Source of the DNA: Ruminococcus sp.
GTDB taxonomy: Bacteria; Bacillota; Clostridia; Oscillospirales; Acutalibacteraceae
DNA: 64,000 bases
Reading direction: 5' to 3'
NCBI GenBank assembly: GCA_017403985.1
Contig: JAFRDE010000013.1
Span: 1-64,000 of the forward strand
Position numbers and translations under genes: made by a program. Below, piece after piece: positions 16,236 to 26,032 of this stretch (position 1 is its first letter; each line of letters opens with the position of its first letter). The notes under the pieces are model-generated. The model saw only the letters and a program-made list of their open reading frames with translations, searched no databases and was not told where the DNA came from.

Positions 16236-16274
16236 AAAAATCACACTTTCATCAATAAAATACGTACATTAGTA

Positions 16275-16303
16275 ACTATATCACAAGTTGCACGATTGTG
16301 CAA
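16275..16303 (-). promoter_or_regulatory. Promoter with overlapping palindromic operator
   Basis: On the minus strand, TTGCAC (16303-16298), a 17-bp spacer and TATAGT (16280-16275). The perfect palindrome TTGCAC-AATC-GTGCAA occupies 16288-16303 and covers the -35 hexamer, as expected for a dimeric repressor site. Confidence 0.7.
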
Positions 16304-16739
16304 GAACATTACGGAAAAACTCTGAATCAATCTGGTTCAGCCGTACAACTGCTGAAAGTATTGCAGATCATCAAAACCGGATGACGAAAAGACCTTCCCT
16401 TGACCGTTGTTTGACCGATGATCTATCGCCCTTCCGCGGTACGTCGCAAGCGCCGTACCCTACCACTCACACTGCAATGTTTACTGTAGGGGACAGCGCT
16501 CGCCGACGTCCCGAAACGTTGATGATATATGCTGTCCGCCGCGGATCGCTGTTACGATCCGCTGCAACGTTCTTCCGATTCGTTAAAGCAATGCATCAGA
16601 TTCACGAGGGAGCCGGTTTTCATGGCGTTAAAGCGTTAAAGTCACGGCGGTTTCACGGTGTTGTGCGGCGATCAGAGATAAAAAGCAGCCTTTTCCTGCC
16701 ATTTTTATCGTGTTTTCTCAATTTTTTCTTGAATTTTTA
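16304..16739. other. Gene-free interval with a dispersed repeat
   Basis: No convincing gene. A 159-codon open frame over 16288-16767 runs through repeat DNA and shows no domain. 16434-16514 contains CCGCGGTACGTCGCAAGCG followed by CCGTACCC and GGGGACAGCGCTCG, shared with 58280-58362. Confidence 0.6.
16434..16514. repeat. Dispersed repeat R6 (GGTACGTCGC..CGTACC hairpin)
   Basis: Shares about 50 nt with 58280-58362, including a GGTACG..CGTACC hairpin, CACACTGCA and TAGGGGACAGCGCTCG. Confidence 0.65.
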
Positions 16740-16768
16740 TTGTATCTATGCGGATTTTGGTGTATAAT
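16740..16768 (+). promoter_or_regulatory. Promoter of the DHHW/Nudix transcript
   Basis: TTGTAT at 16740-16745, a 17-bp spacer and TATAAT at 16763-16768, with a ~130-nt leader. Confidence 0.65.
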
Positions 16769-16904
16769 GTAAAAGAATATAACTATACTCTCGGAAGTAT
16801 CGTCAAAAAGCGCAAAGGATTCGCCCCAAAAAGGAGGATTATCTTTTGCAAAAGTTCCGTAAAACATCCGGAATCAGATGATACTCAGTGATCGGAGGAG
16901 ATCC

Positions 16905-18044
16905 ATGAAAAGAACTGATCAAAAACGCCGAACGCGCCGCTTCGGCAAATTGTCCCCGAAACAGGGGCTCACACTTACGCTGTGCCTGCTGATGGCGGCG
17001 GCTGTCATGCTGACCTGCACACAGTGCAAAAGCACTGTCGACGCGCAGAACACGGCGACCGAGGCGCCGACCGAAGAAGTGATCGAGGTCGCGGCGACCG
17101 AAGCGCCGGCATTCGATCCGCTGCACTTTGAAAAGCCCAATATCCCGGACGACGGCACGGACGGCTACACTTCATCCGTCGACTCGGGCGTGTACATCTA
17201 CAAAAACATGGCGTTCGAGCTCTGCGGCGGCAGCGATTCCGCGGCAGAGGACTACGCTTCGGCGATATCCGACTTCAAAAAGAACGCGCCGCAGTTCACC
17301 GTCTACAACATGGTGGTGCCGACGCACGCCGAGTATGGGCTGCCCGACAGATTGGCGCAGGAGACCTATACCGCCTCGCAATCCCAGAACATCCAAAAGG
17401 TCTACTCCAGCTACACAGAGGACGTCAAGCCCATCAACTGCTACAACAAGCTGTGCGAGCATATCGACGAGTACCTATACTTCAACACCGATCACCACTG
17501 GACGGGCCTCGCCGCTTATTACGCGTATCAGGCGTTCTGTGAGCAGACGGGTCAGACCCCGCTGCAGCTGAGCGACTGTACGGAGAACAAGAAAGAGGGC
17601 TTCACGGGCACCTTCTCCGACTGTGCGGACGATCTGAAATCCGACACCGTATACTACTGGACCTTCCCCTACGCGACCCACGCGATGCGCACGGAAGAGA
17701 GCGGTTCGGAACCGTACGAGATGGATATCTTCTACGAGTACATCGAGGACAGCAGCGGCCTGTACAGCACCTTCATCTGCGGCGACTCATGCCTCTTCGT
17801 CATGTACAACGACGATAATAAGAACGGCAAGAAGATCGCCGTCGTCAAGGAAAGCTACGGCAACGCCTTCGTTCCCTACCTGACCAATAACTATGAGGAG
17901 GTCCACGTGATCGACTCCCGCTACTTCCAGGGCAGTATCAAAGAATACATGGAGGAGAACGGGATCAACGAGATCATTTTTGTCAACAACACCATGTCGT
18001 CGAATAATCCGTTCATGGTCGACGGTATCCGCGAGATCAGTTAA
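16905..18044 (+). CDS. Secreted/anchored DHHW-family protein (AlgJ/AlgX/DltD-like)
   Basis: A 379-residue protein with a basic N-terminus and one membrane anchor or signal segment at about residues 20-42; no clean lipobox. The extracellular part has YFNTDHHWTGLAAYYAY near residue 195, the motif that names the DHHW family of SGNH-like proteins related to AlgJ/AlgX, which act with MBOAT proteins in O-acetylation of surface polymers. A late segment VKESYGNAFVPYL near residue 320 matches the usual second conserved block. GGAGGAG precedes the ATG at 16905. The stop lies 14 nt before the Nudix gene. The MBOAT partner is not adjacent but lies at 22.4-23.8 kb beside a second DHHW gene. Confidence 0.8.
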   Translation: MKRTDQKRRTRRFGKLSPKQGLTLTLCLLMAAAVMLTCTQCKSTVDAQNTATEAPTEEVIEVAATEAPAFDPLHFEKPNIPDDGTDGYTSSVDSGVYIYKNMAFELCGGSDSAAEDYASAISDFKKNAPQFTVYNMVVPTHAEYGLPDRLAQETYTASQSQNIQKVYSSYTEDVKPINCYNKLCEHIDEYLYFNTDHHWTGLAAYYAYQAFCEQTGQTPLQLSDCTENKKEGFTGTFSDCADDLKSDTVYYWTFPYATHAMRTEESGSEPYEMDIFYEYIEDSSGLYSTFICGDSCLFVMYNDDNKNGKKIAVVKESYGNAFVPYLTNNYEEVHVIDSRYFQGSIKEYMEENGINEIIFVNNTMSSNNPFMVDGIREIS

Positions 18045-18058
18045 CAGGGGGTACCGGC

Positions 18059-18748
18059 ATGATAGGAAAGAGGGTAAAAGTTAACGTATACGGTATGCTG
18101 GCGGACGGTCTGTACTCCGGCTACGCGAGCGCCGATAACGTTAAGAACAAAAGCGCCTATATCATCGCGAAAAAACAGCCTCGCGATTTTATGTTCGGCG
18201 TCGTCATTGCGGTTGCAGCCATCAAGGGCGCGGGCGAAAAGCTGATCATCGCGCCCGAGGGCGAGATATACTATGAGCCGGCGATCCTCGAGCGACTGAG
18301 CCGCCTGCGCAACGTGCAGGTGGAGCACCTGAACTGTCTGTACGAGAAGAGCTGCGGCGCTATCGTCATTTATAAGCAGGGCGACCGGTGCAAGATCCTG
18401 CTGGTCAGAAACCACAACGGCAGGAACTACAGCTTCCCGAAGGGGCATGTCGAACTGGGCGAGACCGAGGAGGAGACCGCGATCCGCGAGGTCAAGGAAG
18501 AGACCGGGCTCGACATCAGCATCATCCCGTCGTTCAGAGAGGTAGCGGATTACTGTCCGTTCGGCAAGATCCGCAAGCGCGTCGTATTCTTCATGGCGCA
18601 GACCATGAGCGACAAGGTACATATCCAGGAGGAGGAGATCGACTCCTTTATCTGGGTCGACCTCGAGGAAGCACACCATCGCTGCACCTACGACAACGAC
18701 CTGCGCGTCATCCGCAAGGCGCGGGAAAATATTGATAAACTACAGTAA
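18059..18748 (+). CDS. Nudix hydrolase with an extra N-terminal domain
   Basis: A 229-residue protein. The C-terminal Nudix domain (about 98-225) has a complete Nudix box, GHVELGETEEETAIREVKEE followed by TGL (G-x5-E-x7-REVxEExGL), so it should bind Mg2+ and cleave a nucleoside diphosphate-linked compound. The N-terminal 95 residues (opening MIGKRVKVNVYGMLADGLY) are not a recognised domain to me. Start is supported by AGGGGG and 14-nt spacing from the upstream stop. Probably co-transcribed with the DHHW gene. Substrate unknown. Confidence 0.85.
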   Translation: MIGKRVKVNVYGMLADGLYSGYASADNVKNKSAYIIAKKQPRDFMFGVVIAVAAIKGAGEKLIIAPEGEIYYEPAILERLSRLRNVQVEHLNCLYEKSCGAIVIYKQGDRCKILLVRNHNGRNYSFPKGHVELGETEEETAIREVKEETGLDISIIPSFREVADYCPFGKIRKRVVFFMAQTMSDKVHIQEEEIDSFIWVDLEEAHHRCTYDNDLRVIRKARENIDKLQ

Positions 18749-18758
18749 ATTGCAGTAA

Positions 18759-20423
<1,665 letters not shown>

Positions 20424-20473
20424 TATTTGATAAAAATCATCTTAGTATTTCAAAAATAATTCTGTTTTTCCTG

Positions 20474-20502
20474 TTGACATCACAACAAAAAGCGTTTATA
20501 AT
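20474..20502 (+). promoter_or_regulatory. Consensus promoter of the BlaI-type regulator
   Basis: TTGACA at 20474-20479, exactly 17 bp, and TATAAT at 20497-20502: a perfect sigma-A consensus. Confidence 0.85.
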
Positions 20503-20592
20503 ATGCTAAAATAAATATACATTTACTGCATTTTCTTTCAAAAGCCACAAACTACATATTCAGGAAACATCAAGAAAGAGGTATGTATATAA

Positions 20593-20967
20593 ATGCTGAC
20601 TAAAAGTGAGAAACAGATCATGGACCTGCTGTGGAGCGTCAACGAACCGCTGTCGTGTACGGAGATCGTAGAGATGTCCGGCGAAAAGACATGGAAGGAC
20701 AGCTACGTTCATTCCCTGATCAAGTCCCTGATGAAGAAGGACATGGTGGAGATCGCCGCATTCGAGCTGATCTCCCGCAGCTACGCGCGTAAGTTCATGC
20801 CCAAACTGAACAAGGAACAGTACTGCCTGCGCGAATACTTGGCTGAGTCTCCGGAAAACAGCTTCCTGAAGCTGTTCACCGCTTACGCGGAAAACTATGA
20901 CGACGCGGAAGAAATGAAGCAGATCGAGGCTGTTATCAAGCAATGGAAAAAATCGCATAACGCATAA
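20593..20967 (+). CDS. BlaI/MecI/CopY-family winged-helix repressor
   Basis: A 124-residue protein with the BlaI/MecI N-terminal winged helix: LTKSEKQIMDLLWSVNEPLS, then a recognition helix around KTWKDSYVHSLIKSLMKK. The C-terminal half is shorter and more divergent than in staphylococcal BlaI. These repressors normally dimerise on palindromes and are inactivated by a BlaR1/MecR1 protease. No BlaR1-like gene is beside it, so target and signal are unknown. The gene stands alone between a consensus promoter and a strong terminator. Autoregulation is possible but no obvious operator palindrome was seen. Confidence 0.8.
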   Translation: MLTKSEKQIMDLLWSVNEPLSCTEIVEMSGEKTWKDSYVHSLIKSLMKKDMVEIAAFELISRSYARKFMPKLNKEQYCLREYLAESPENSFLKLFTAYAENYDDAEEMKQIEAVIKQWKKSHNA

Positions 20968-21001
20968 TTTGTTTTTTGAGCACAACATAACGGATATACG
21001 A

Positions 21002-21031
21002 AAGGGAGGAGCGTTCGCTCCTCCCTTTTTT
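21002..21031 (+). terminator. Terminator of the BlaI-type gene
   Basis: AAGGGAGGAGCG-TT-CGCTCCTCCCTT stem followed by TTTT. Confidence 0.9.
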
Positions 21032-21059
21032 ATCGGTTACTATATTCGAACAATAACTG

Positions 21060-21085
21060 ATCACTGACTACTAACCACTAAAAAC
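21060..21085 (-). repeat. Heptamer tract, ACTGATC/ACTAACC type
   Basis: Three to four degenerate units immediately downstream of the DHHW gene's stop codon. Confidence 0.55.
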
Positions 21086-21087
21086 TA

Positions 21088-22227
21088 CTATTGCAGCCAG
21101 CCGAGGTTGGTATCCGTCGCTAAATTGTCGATGGAGTACAGCACCAGCACGCGGTCGATCCCCTCGTTTTTGATCAGCTCGCTGACGGAAGCGGAGTAAT
21201 AGCGCAGGTCGACCATGATGATCTCGCTGAAATGGTCGGCGAGGTACGGTACCAGCGAATGGGCGAAGCTGTCCTTGATGACCAGCAGCTTTTCGTCGGA
21301 GGTCGCCGCCTCGTTTTTGATCACGGTATAGGGATGGTTACCGTCGAGGTAGATGGGATACTTATCGTCCTCCTCAAGGTGCTTGAGGAAGAACATACCC
21401 TCCTGACCGATGGTATCGGCGCCGTCGGTGATAGTAACGGTAATTGGGTTCTTCTCATCGTTCGCGTGACTGTCCCACACCTCGACGGTATCGGGATCGG
21501 TCAGCCAGAAGCCGGAGGACGAATAGGTGGTGCCGTAGAAGCCGGGATACTCGGTGACTTCATAAGCGCTCTCGGGGTTCGCGGTGTAGCCGAGCGAATC
21601 GGCGAGCGCGGTATAGGCGGTGTAGGCGCCCTTCGCCGTCCAGTGGTGGTCGGTCTTATAATAGATCTGCTCGATGCCGCTGTCATAGGTATCCTTGAAC
21701 AGGTCGCGGACGTCGACAAAATCAGCGGCCGGCAGCGCCGCCTTCATCATATCAAACTCCGCGTCATCTTTATATTCTTTATGCACGGCGGGCAGGATAT
21801 CGTCGCAGACATAGCCGGTGGAAGGCGCGATCAGCACCGTAGGCTTCACGGGGGATTTCTCGGCGAACTCTTCGATAAAGCCGATGTTGCGGACAAGGCC
21901 GCTCATATCCTCGGGGTCGTTGACCAGATAACCGTCCTTACACAGATAGATGCCATTACTGCCGTTGTTGCCGATAGCATAGTTATAGTAGGCGGAGAGT
22001 CCCACCCAGAAGTTGCGCCCCGCGGTCTGGTCGGACAGGAACTTTTCAAAGTCCTCGCCGAAGTCGCCGGACAAAAGGCTGCTGAACGTGAATTCGGGTG
22101 CCTGCTGGAGATAGCGCTTTTCGGAGGAGCTGTATTCTTTTTTCGGCAGGACAAGGAACAACACCAGCATCGTCACGATGAAGGCGACAAAGATGATCGC
22201 CGGCAGGCATTTGTAGACCTTTTTCAA
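21088..22227 (-). CDS. DHHW-family protein, partner of MBOAT
   Basis: A 379-residue membrane-anchored protein with an N-terminal transmembrane helix (AIIFVAFIVTMLVLFLVLP, about 10-30) and an extracellular SGNH-like domain. KTDHHWTAKGAYTAYTALA near residue 200 is the diagnostic motif, and LLVIKDSFAHSLVPYLADHF near residue 316 is the second conserved block. The start is a TTG at 22227, ten bases after AAGGAG; the next upstream in-frame TTG at 22236 would abut the Shine-Dalgarno sequence. It follows the MBOAT gene after element E2, an arrangement like AlgI with AlgJ/AlgX, in which the MBOAT protein moves acetyl groups across the membrane and the SGNH-like partner places them on a polymer. Confidence 0.85.
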   Translation of the reverse strand: MKKVYKCLPAIIFVAFIVTMLVLFLVLPKKEYSSSEKRYLQQAPEFTFSSLLSGDFGEDFEKFLSDQTAGRNFWVGLSAYYNYAIGNNGSNGIYLCKDGYLVNDPEDMSGLVRNIGFIEEFAEKSPVKPTVLIAPSTGYVCDDILPAVHKEYKDDAEFDMMKAALPAADFVDVRDLFKDTYDSGIEQIYYKTDHHWTAKGAYTAYTALADSLGYTANPESAYEVTEYPGFYGTTYSSSGFWLTDPDTVEVWDSHANDEKNPITVTITDGADTIGQEGMFFLKHLEEDDKYPIYLDGNHPYTVIKNEAATSDEKLLVIKDSFAHSLVPYLADHFSEIIMVDLRYYSASVSELIKNEGIDRVLVLYSIDNLATDTNLGWLQ

Positions 22228-22248
22228 GAATATCAACTCCTTTCAGAT

Positions 22249-22388
22249 AATTAGGAATTTGGAATGAGGAATGAGGAATTTCGGGAAACGCTGACGCGTT
22301 TTGGATTTGAATAATGTGTGATATTACTTACAGATCGGGTGCGGGTGTCCCGCCATCAACTCCTAATTCCTAACTCCTAACTCCTCAT
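22249..22388 (+). repeat. Composite heptamer-bounded hairpin element E2
   Basis: GGAATKW tract (22251-22281), hairpin AAACGC-TGAC-GCGTTT (22286-22301), spacer, GGGTGCGGG..CCCGCC block, then a complementary CTCCTAA/TTCCTAA tract (22357-22388). Same order as E1 (9778) and E3 (34335). It separates the MBOAT gene from its DHHW partner. Confidence 0.8.
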
Positions 22389-22391
22389 TAA

Positions 22392-23786
22392 TCAAAATCT
22401 AAAGTATAAGAACGGATTATAGCTCTGGGATACCAAAAGGGCGGTGGCGATACCCAGCACCGCACAGCAGAACAGGGTCTTGAGCAGCGGAGCCGCCTTG
22501 GTGTTCTCGATCTTGCGGTAGAGGTTCGTCATCACGGGGGTGGAAGCAAAACCTGCTACCAGCAGCATCGGCAGATAGGACAGCGCCAGCGCGCCGGCGT
22601 CCGCGGTGATCGCCGTGCCGCCGAAGCTGAACATCGACGTAAAGAACGCGCCCATCTCGGAAAGGTCGCTGAAGTAGAACAGCACCCAGCCGAGGATGAT
22701 AAAGAACAGCGCGTAGATATGCTGTACCGCCGCGGGAGCCTTATCGAGCCACTTTTTCAGGATGAACTTTTCGAGCACCAGCAGTCCGCCGAAGTACAGA
22801 CCCCAGAAGATGAAGTTGAAATCCGCACCGTGCCAGAAGCCGGTGAGGAACCATACGATCAGCAGGTTGAGGATCTGGCGCGGGACGCCCTTGCGGTTGC
22901 CGCCCAGCGGGATATAGACATACTCTCGGAACCATGTGCCGAGCGAAATGTGCCAGCGGCGCCAAAACTCGGTAATGCTCTTGGATATATAGGGATAATT
23001 GAAGTTTTTGAGGAATTCGAAGCCGAACATGTTGCCCAGACCGCACGCCATATCCGAATAGCCGGAAAAGTCGAAATAGATCTGGAAGGTATAGGCGATG
23101 ATGCCGACCCACGAGCCGAGCCAGCCCATCTCGCCGGTCGCGCGGATGTTGTCCCACAGAGCGCCCATCTGGTTGGCGATCAGCACCTTTTTGGCAAGAC
23201 CGACACAAAAGATACAAACGCCCTTGGTAAACTGATCGAGCGTTTCCCGTCGGTGGTCGAGCTGATAGGCGACGTCCTTATAGCGGACGATCGGACCCGC
23301 GATCAGCTGCGGGAACAGGGATACATAGGTACCGAAGGTGATAATGTTCTTCTGCACCGGCGCATCGCCGCGATATACGTCGATCGAGTAGGACATCGTC
23401 TGGAAGGTGTAGAAGCTGATGCCGATCGGCAGGGGGATCTTCAGGCTCGGGATGTTCAGGAACGGCAGATAGCTGAGCGTATCGGCGAGGAATCCCGCGT
23501 ATTTGAAGAAACCCAAAAGACTGAGGTTGATGCATACCGACAGGACGAGGAAGACCTTCGCCTTCTTCTTGTTCGTCTCGCGGTATTTGTTGATGAAGTA
23601 GCCGCAGGTATAGTCGACGATGGTGGAAAAGATCATCAGGGTGACATATACCGGCTCGCCCCAGCCGTAGAAAACGAGGTTGACGACAAAGAGCAGGAGG
23701 TTGCGCCATTTGCGCGGACATATGTAATAGAGTATCAGCACGATCGGCAGATACATGAACAGGAATAATAACGATGAAAATACCAT
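22392..23786 (-). CDS. MBOAT-family O-acyltransferase (AlgI/DltB/PatA-like)
   Basis: A 464-residue polytopic protein with about ten membrane segments, the usual length of AlgI/PatA proteins. SITEFWRRWHISLGTWFREYVYIP near residue 265 is the family core and the catalytic His is in TGFWHGADFNFIFWG near residue 310. It would transfer acyl (probably acetyl) groups from cytoplasmic acyl-CoA across the membrane to a surface polysaccharide or peptidoglycan. AAGGAGG precedes the ATG. The adjacent DHHW gene is the expected extracellular partner; the polymer is not identified. Confidence 0.93.
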   Translation of the reverse strand: MVFSSLLFLFMYLPIVLILYYICPRKWRNLLLFVVNLVFYGWGEPVYVTLMIFSTIVDYTCGYFINKYRETNKKKAKVFLVLSVCINLSLLGFFKYAGFLADTLSYLPFLNIPSLKIPLPIGISFYTFQTMSYSIDVYRGDAPVQKNIITFGTYVSLFPQLIAGPIVRYKDVAYQLDHRRETLDQFTKGVCIFCVGLAKKVLIANQMGALWDNIRATGEMGWLGSWVGIIAYTFQIYFDFSGYSDMACGLGNMFGFEFLKNFNYPYISKSITEFWRRWHISLGTWFREYVYIPLGGNRKGVPRQILNLLIVWFLTGFWHGADFNFIFWGLYFGGLLVLEKFILKKWLDKAPAAVQHIYALFFIILGWVLFYFSDLSEMGAFFTSMFSFGGTAITADAGALALSYLPMLLVAGFASTPVMTNLYRKIENTKAAPLLKTLFCCAVLGIATALLVSQSYNPFLYFRF

Positions 23787-23820
23787 ATGCCTTTTCCTCC
23801 TTTCTCAACTTATTTTTCAT

Positions 23821-23932
23821 GTCATTCCGAGGGAGCAGCGCGACCATCCCCTGTCATCAATCCGTTTGACTTAACAGAAAGGACCACTCCCTCTTTGTGG
23901 AATTGCCGCGGGCTGAAGCCCTCGCAATGACA
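23821..23932. repeat. REP pair (BIME-like)
   Basis: Inverted copies of the GTCATT(g/c)CGAGGG / GCCCTCGCAATGAC unit, matching 14902-15026 in layout, including the TTTGAT/TTTGACTTAACAGAAA spacer. Confidence 0.75.
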
Positions 23933-23937
23933 GCTAA

Positions 23938-24348
23938 TCAAAACAGTATATTTTTCTTAAAATCCGCGCCGCAGCGGGGGCAGTGGATGCTCTGTACGCC
24001 GGTGCGCTTTTTCAGCCTTAACTGCGCCTTGCAGTAGGGACAGCGCAGGTAGCGGTGGGTCTTGAAATCCCGCACCTTCATATACTGGCGCTTGAAGAAA
24101 TCCGCGACAGCCGTGTAAATGCTGACAAAGCGGTTGTTCTCATACAGTCGTTTCGTGATATTCTTGGACAGGGAGCGGAACACCGCCAGCGCGCCCAGCA
24201 GGAGAATCACGATCACGAGGATCGGGCTGCGGACAAAGAGGTTGATCACATAAACTGCCGCCGCCAAGATCCAGATAAACGTATTCAATTTATCGTGTCC
24301 GTAGCGGCCCTGCATGAATTCAGCCGCTTTTTTCAGAAAGTTACGCAA
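23938..24348 (-). CDS. Small membrane protein with C-terminal zinc ribbon
   Basis: A 136-residue protein of unknown function. Two hydrophobic segments (about 25-58) are followed by a basic linker and a zinc ribbon: CPYC-x17-CPRC at about residues 105-128. Such a layout fits a membrane-tethered metal or nucleic-acid binding protein. The start is TTG, supported only by a weak GGTGAT upstream, so the true start could differ. It is transcribed toward the MBOAT gene but a REP pair intervenes. Confidence 0.65.
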   Translation of the reverse strand: MRNFLKKAAEFMQGRYGHDKLNTFIWILAAAVYVINLFVRSPILVIVILLLGALAVFRSLSKNITKRLYENNRFVSIYTAVADFFKRQYMKVRDFKTHRYLRCPYCKAQLRLKKRTGVQSIHCPRCGADFKKNILF

Positions 24349-24373
24349 AGTATCACCGTAGCCTTAAAATATA

Positions 24374-24428
24374 AGGTGGGCGCTGCCCACACCCGATTGA
24401 CAACGGGAGGAGCAAGCCCCTCCCCTAC
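24374..24428. repeat. Two-hairpin module R4
   Basis: GTGGGCGCTGCCCAC hairpin, ACCCGATTGACAA, then GGGAGGAGCAAGCCCCTCCC hairpin with CCTAC. The same two-hairpin order recurs at 27446-27500; the second hairpin alone is at 51871 and 53659. Confidence 0.65.
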
Positions 24429-24441
24429 ATCATCGGATAAA

Positions 24442-24461
24442 ATTGCCGCGTCGCAATGACA
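24442..24461. repeat. REP-like half unit
   Basis: AATTGCCGCGTCGCAATGAC, a minimal copy of the REP family. Confidence 0.5.
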
Positions 24462-24537
24462 TAATCATAGTAATTCACTTAACTTTCATATTAACACACG
24501 GAGCGGTGTTTTTCAAGAAAATAATTCCTTTTCGCTA

Positions 24538-24566
24538 TTGAATATTACCGAATATCGAGGTATACT
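24538..24566 (+). promoter_or_regulatory. Promoter of the ClC transporter gene
   Basis: TTGAAT at 24538-24543, a 17-bp spacer and TATACT at 24561-24566. Confidence 0.7.
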
Positions 24567-24587
24567 TTTATGCAGAATGACGGTATT

Positions 24588-24620
24588 GAGTGATCAGTGG
24601 TCAGTGACTAGTGATCAGTT
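24588..24620 (+). repeat. Heptamer tract, AGTGATC/AGTGGTC type
   Basis: Four to five units between promoter and Shine-Dalgarno sequence, so transcribed as 5' leader. Confidence 0.75.
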
Positions 24621-24642
24621 ATAACCCAGATAGGGAGTTTTT

Positions 24643-25911
24643 ATGGACAAGCTCAAAGAAACCGCGAAGCACAATGCCTCGCGGGTCAAACAATATATCA
24701 TATCCTTTTTCAAATGGACGCTGATCGCCCTTATCACGGGCGCGGTCGGCGGCGGGATCGGCGCGGGCTTCCGCTATGCGATCACATGGGTCACCGATAT
24801 CCGGATGCAAAATCCGTGGCTGTGCTTTCTGCTGCCCGCGGGCGGCGTGATAATCGCCTTTTTATACCGCGTCACCAAGCTCAGCGGTCACGCGGACACC
24901 AACCTCATCATCAACTCGGTGCGCTCTGAGGACAAAGTACCGATCCTCTTGGCTCCGGTCATCTTCCTGTCCACCGTGATCACCCACCTGTTCGGCGGCT
25001 CGGCGGGCAGAGAGGGCGCGGCGTTACAGTTAGGAGGCTGTATCGGCAGCTTTATCGGCAGGGTCGTCCGCCTCAACGAAAAGGATATGCCCATCGCCCT
25101 GATGTGCGGCATGAGCGGGCTGTTCTCCGCGCTGTTCGGCACGCCGCTGACCGCTACCGTCTTCGCGATGGAGGTCATCTCGGTCGGCGTCATCTATTAC
25201 AGCGCCTTCCTGCCGTGTCTGGTCGCGGCGCTGACGGCGTTCGGCGTGACCTTCCTGTGCGGGCTGTCGCCCGCCGCATATGCGCTCACAGTCGTGCCGG
25301 AGCTGAACATCCTCAACATCCTCACGGTCGCCGTGATCGGCGTCGCGGCGGCGGTGATGAGCATCGTCTTTTGTGTTTCTCTGGAACAAACGCATAAATT
25401 TGCCGCAAAGTTTTTTCATAATGAGTACCTGCGTACCGCTGTCGGCGGTACGGCGATCGCCCTGCTCACACTTTTGATCGGCACGCGGTACAACGGTATC
25501 GGCGGCGAGGTGATCGCGGCGGCGGTCACCGAGGGCGAAGCGCTCCCCTATGACTTCATCCTCAAAATGCTGTTCACCGTCGTCACAATCGGCTTCGGCT
25601 ACAAGGGCGGCGAGATCATACCGACCTTCTTCATCGGCGCGACCTTAGGCGCGACGCTCTCTCCCCTGCTGGGGCTGCCCGCCTCTTTCGGCGCGGCGAT
25701 CGGACTGGTAGCGCTGTTCTGTGCGGTGGTCAACTGCCCCATCGCCTCGATCATCCTGTCGATCGAGCTGTTCGGCAGCCGCGGGCTGATCTTCTTTGCT
25801 GTTTCTCTCTGCGTAAGTTACATGCTGTCGGGCTACTACAGCCTGTACTCCGGGCAGAAGATCATGTACAGCAAGAGAAGGGCGAGGTTCATCAATAAAC
25901 AGGCGAAGTAA
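24643..25911 (+). CDS. ClC-family chloride channel / H+:anion antiporter
   Basis: A 422-residue polytopic protein of the ClC family. The anion-path motifs are visible: GGSAGREGAALQLGG near residue 112 (GREGP in most members, here GREGA) and GGEIIPTFFIGATLG near residue 322 (GxFxP-type, here less canonical). There are no C-terminal CBS domains. It could export chloride or fluoride; the altered motifs leave the ion uncertain. GGGAG precedes the ATG and a promoter lies at 24538. It converges with mgtE at a shared terminator. Confidence 0.88.
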   Translation: MDKLKETAKHNASRVKQYIISFFKWTLIALITGAVGGGIGAGFRYAITWVTDIRMQNPWLCFLLPAGGVIIAFLYRVTKLSGHADTNLIINSVRSEDKVPILLAPVIFLSTVITHLFGGSAGREGAALQLGGCIGSFIGRVVRLNEKDMPIALMCGMSGLFSALFGTPLTATVFAMEVISVGVIYYSAFLPCLVAALTAFGVTFLCGLSPAAYALTVVPELNILNILTVAVIGVAAAVMSIVFCVSLEQTHKFAAKFFHNEYLRTAVGGTAIALLTLLIGTRYNGIGGEVIAAAVTEGEALPYDFILKMLFTVVTIGFGYKGGEIIPTFFIGATLGATLSPLLGLPASFGAAIGLVALFCAVVNCPIASIILSIELFGSRGLIFFAVSLCVSYMLSGYYSLYSGQKIMYSKRRARFINKQAK

Positions 25912-25923
25912 TACTAATCAAAA

Positions 25924-25958
25924 ACTCCCTCTGTCGACAGACAAAGGGAGCTTTTTTT
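25924..25958. terminator. Bidirectional terminator between ClC gene and mgtE
   Basis: CTCCCT-CTGTCGACAGACAA-AGGGAG stem followed by CTTTTTTT on the plus strand; A-run on the other side. Confidence 0.75.
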
Positions 25959-25975
25959 GAAATGTACTGCGCCTC

Positions 25976-26013
25976 TTTGTGGGATTGCCACGGCTCCTTT
26001 GGAGCCTCGCAAT
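25976..26013. repeat. REP-like hairpin
   Basis: GGGATTGCCACGGCTCC-TTT-GGAGCCTCGCAATAA, a single REP unit at the 3' end of mgtE. Confidence 0.65.
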
Positions 26014-26032
26014 AACCATTTTGAGTAAAAGA

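Noticed and set aside
16288-16767. 159-codon open frame
   Set aside because: It crosses the aminotransferase promoter/operator and a dispersed repeat, has no domain and has an atypical composition.
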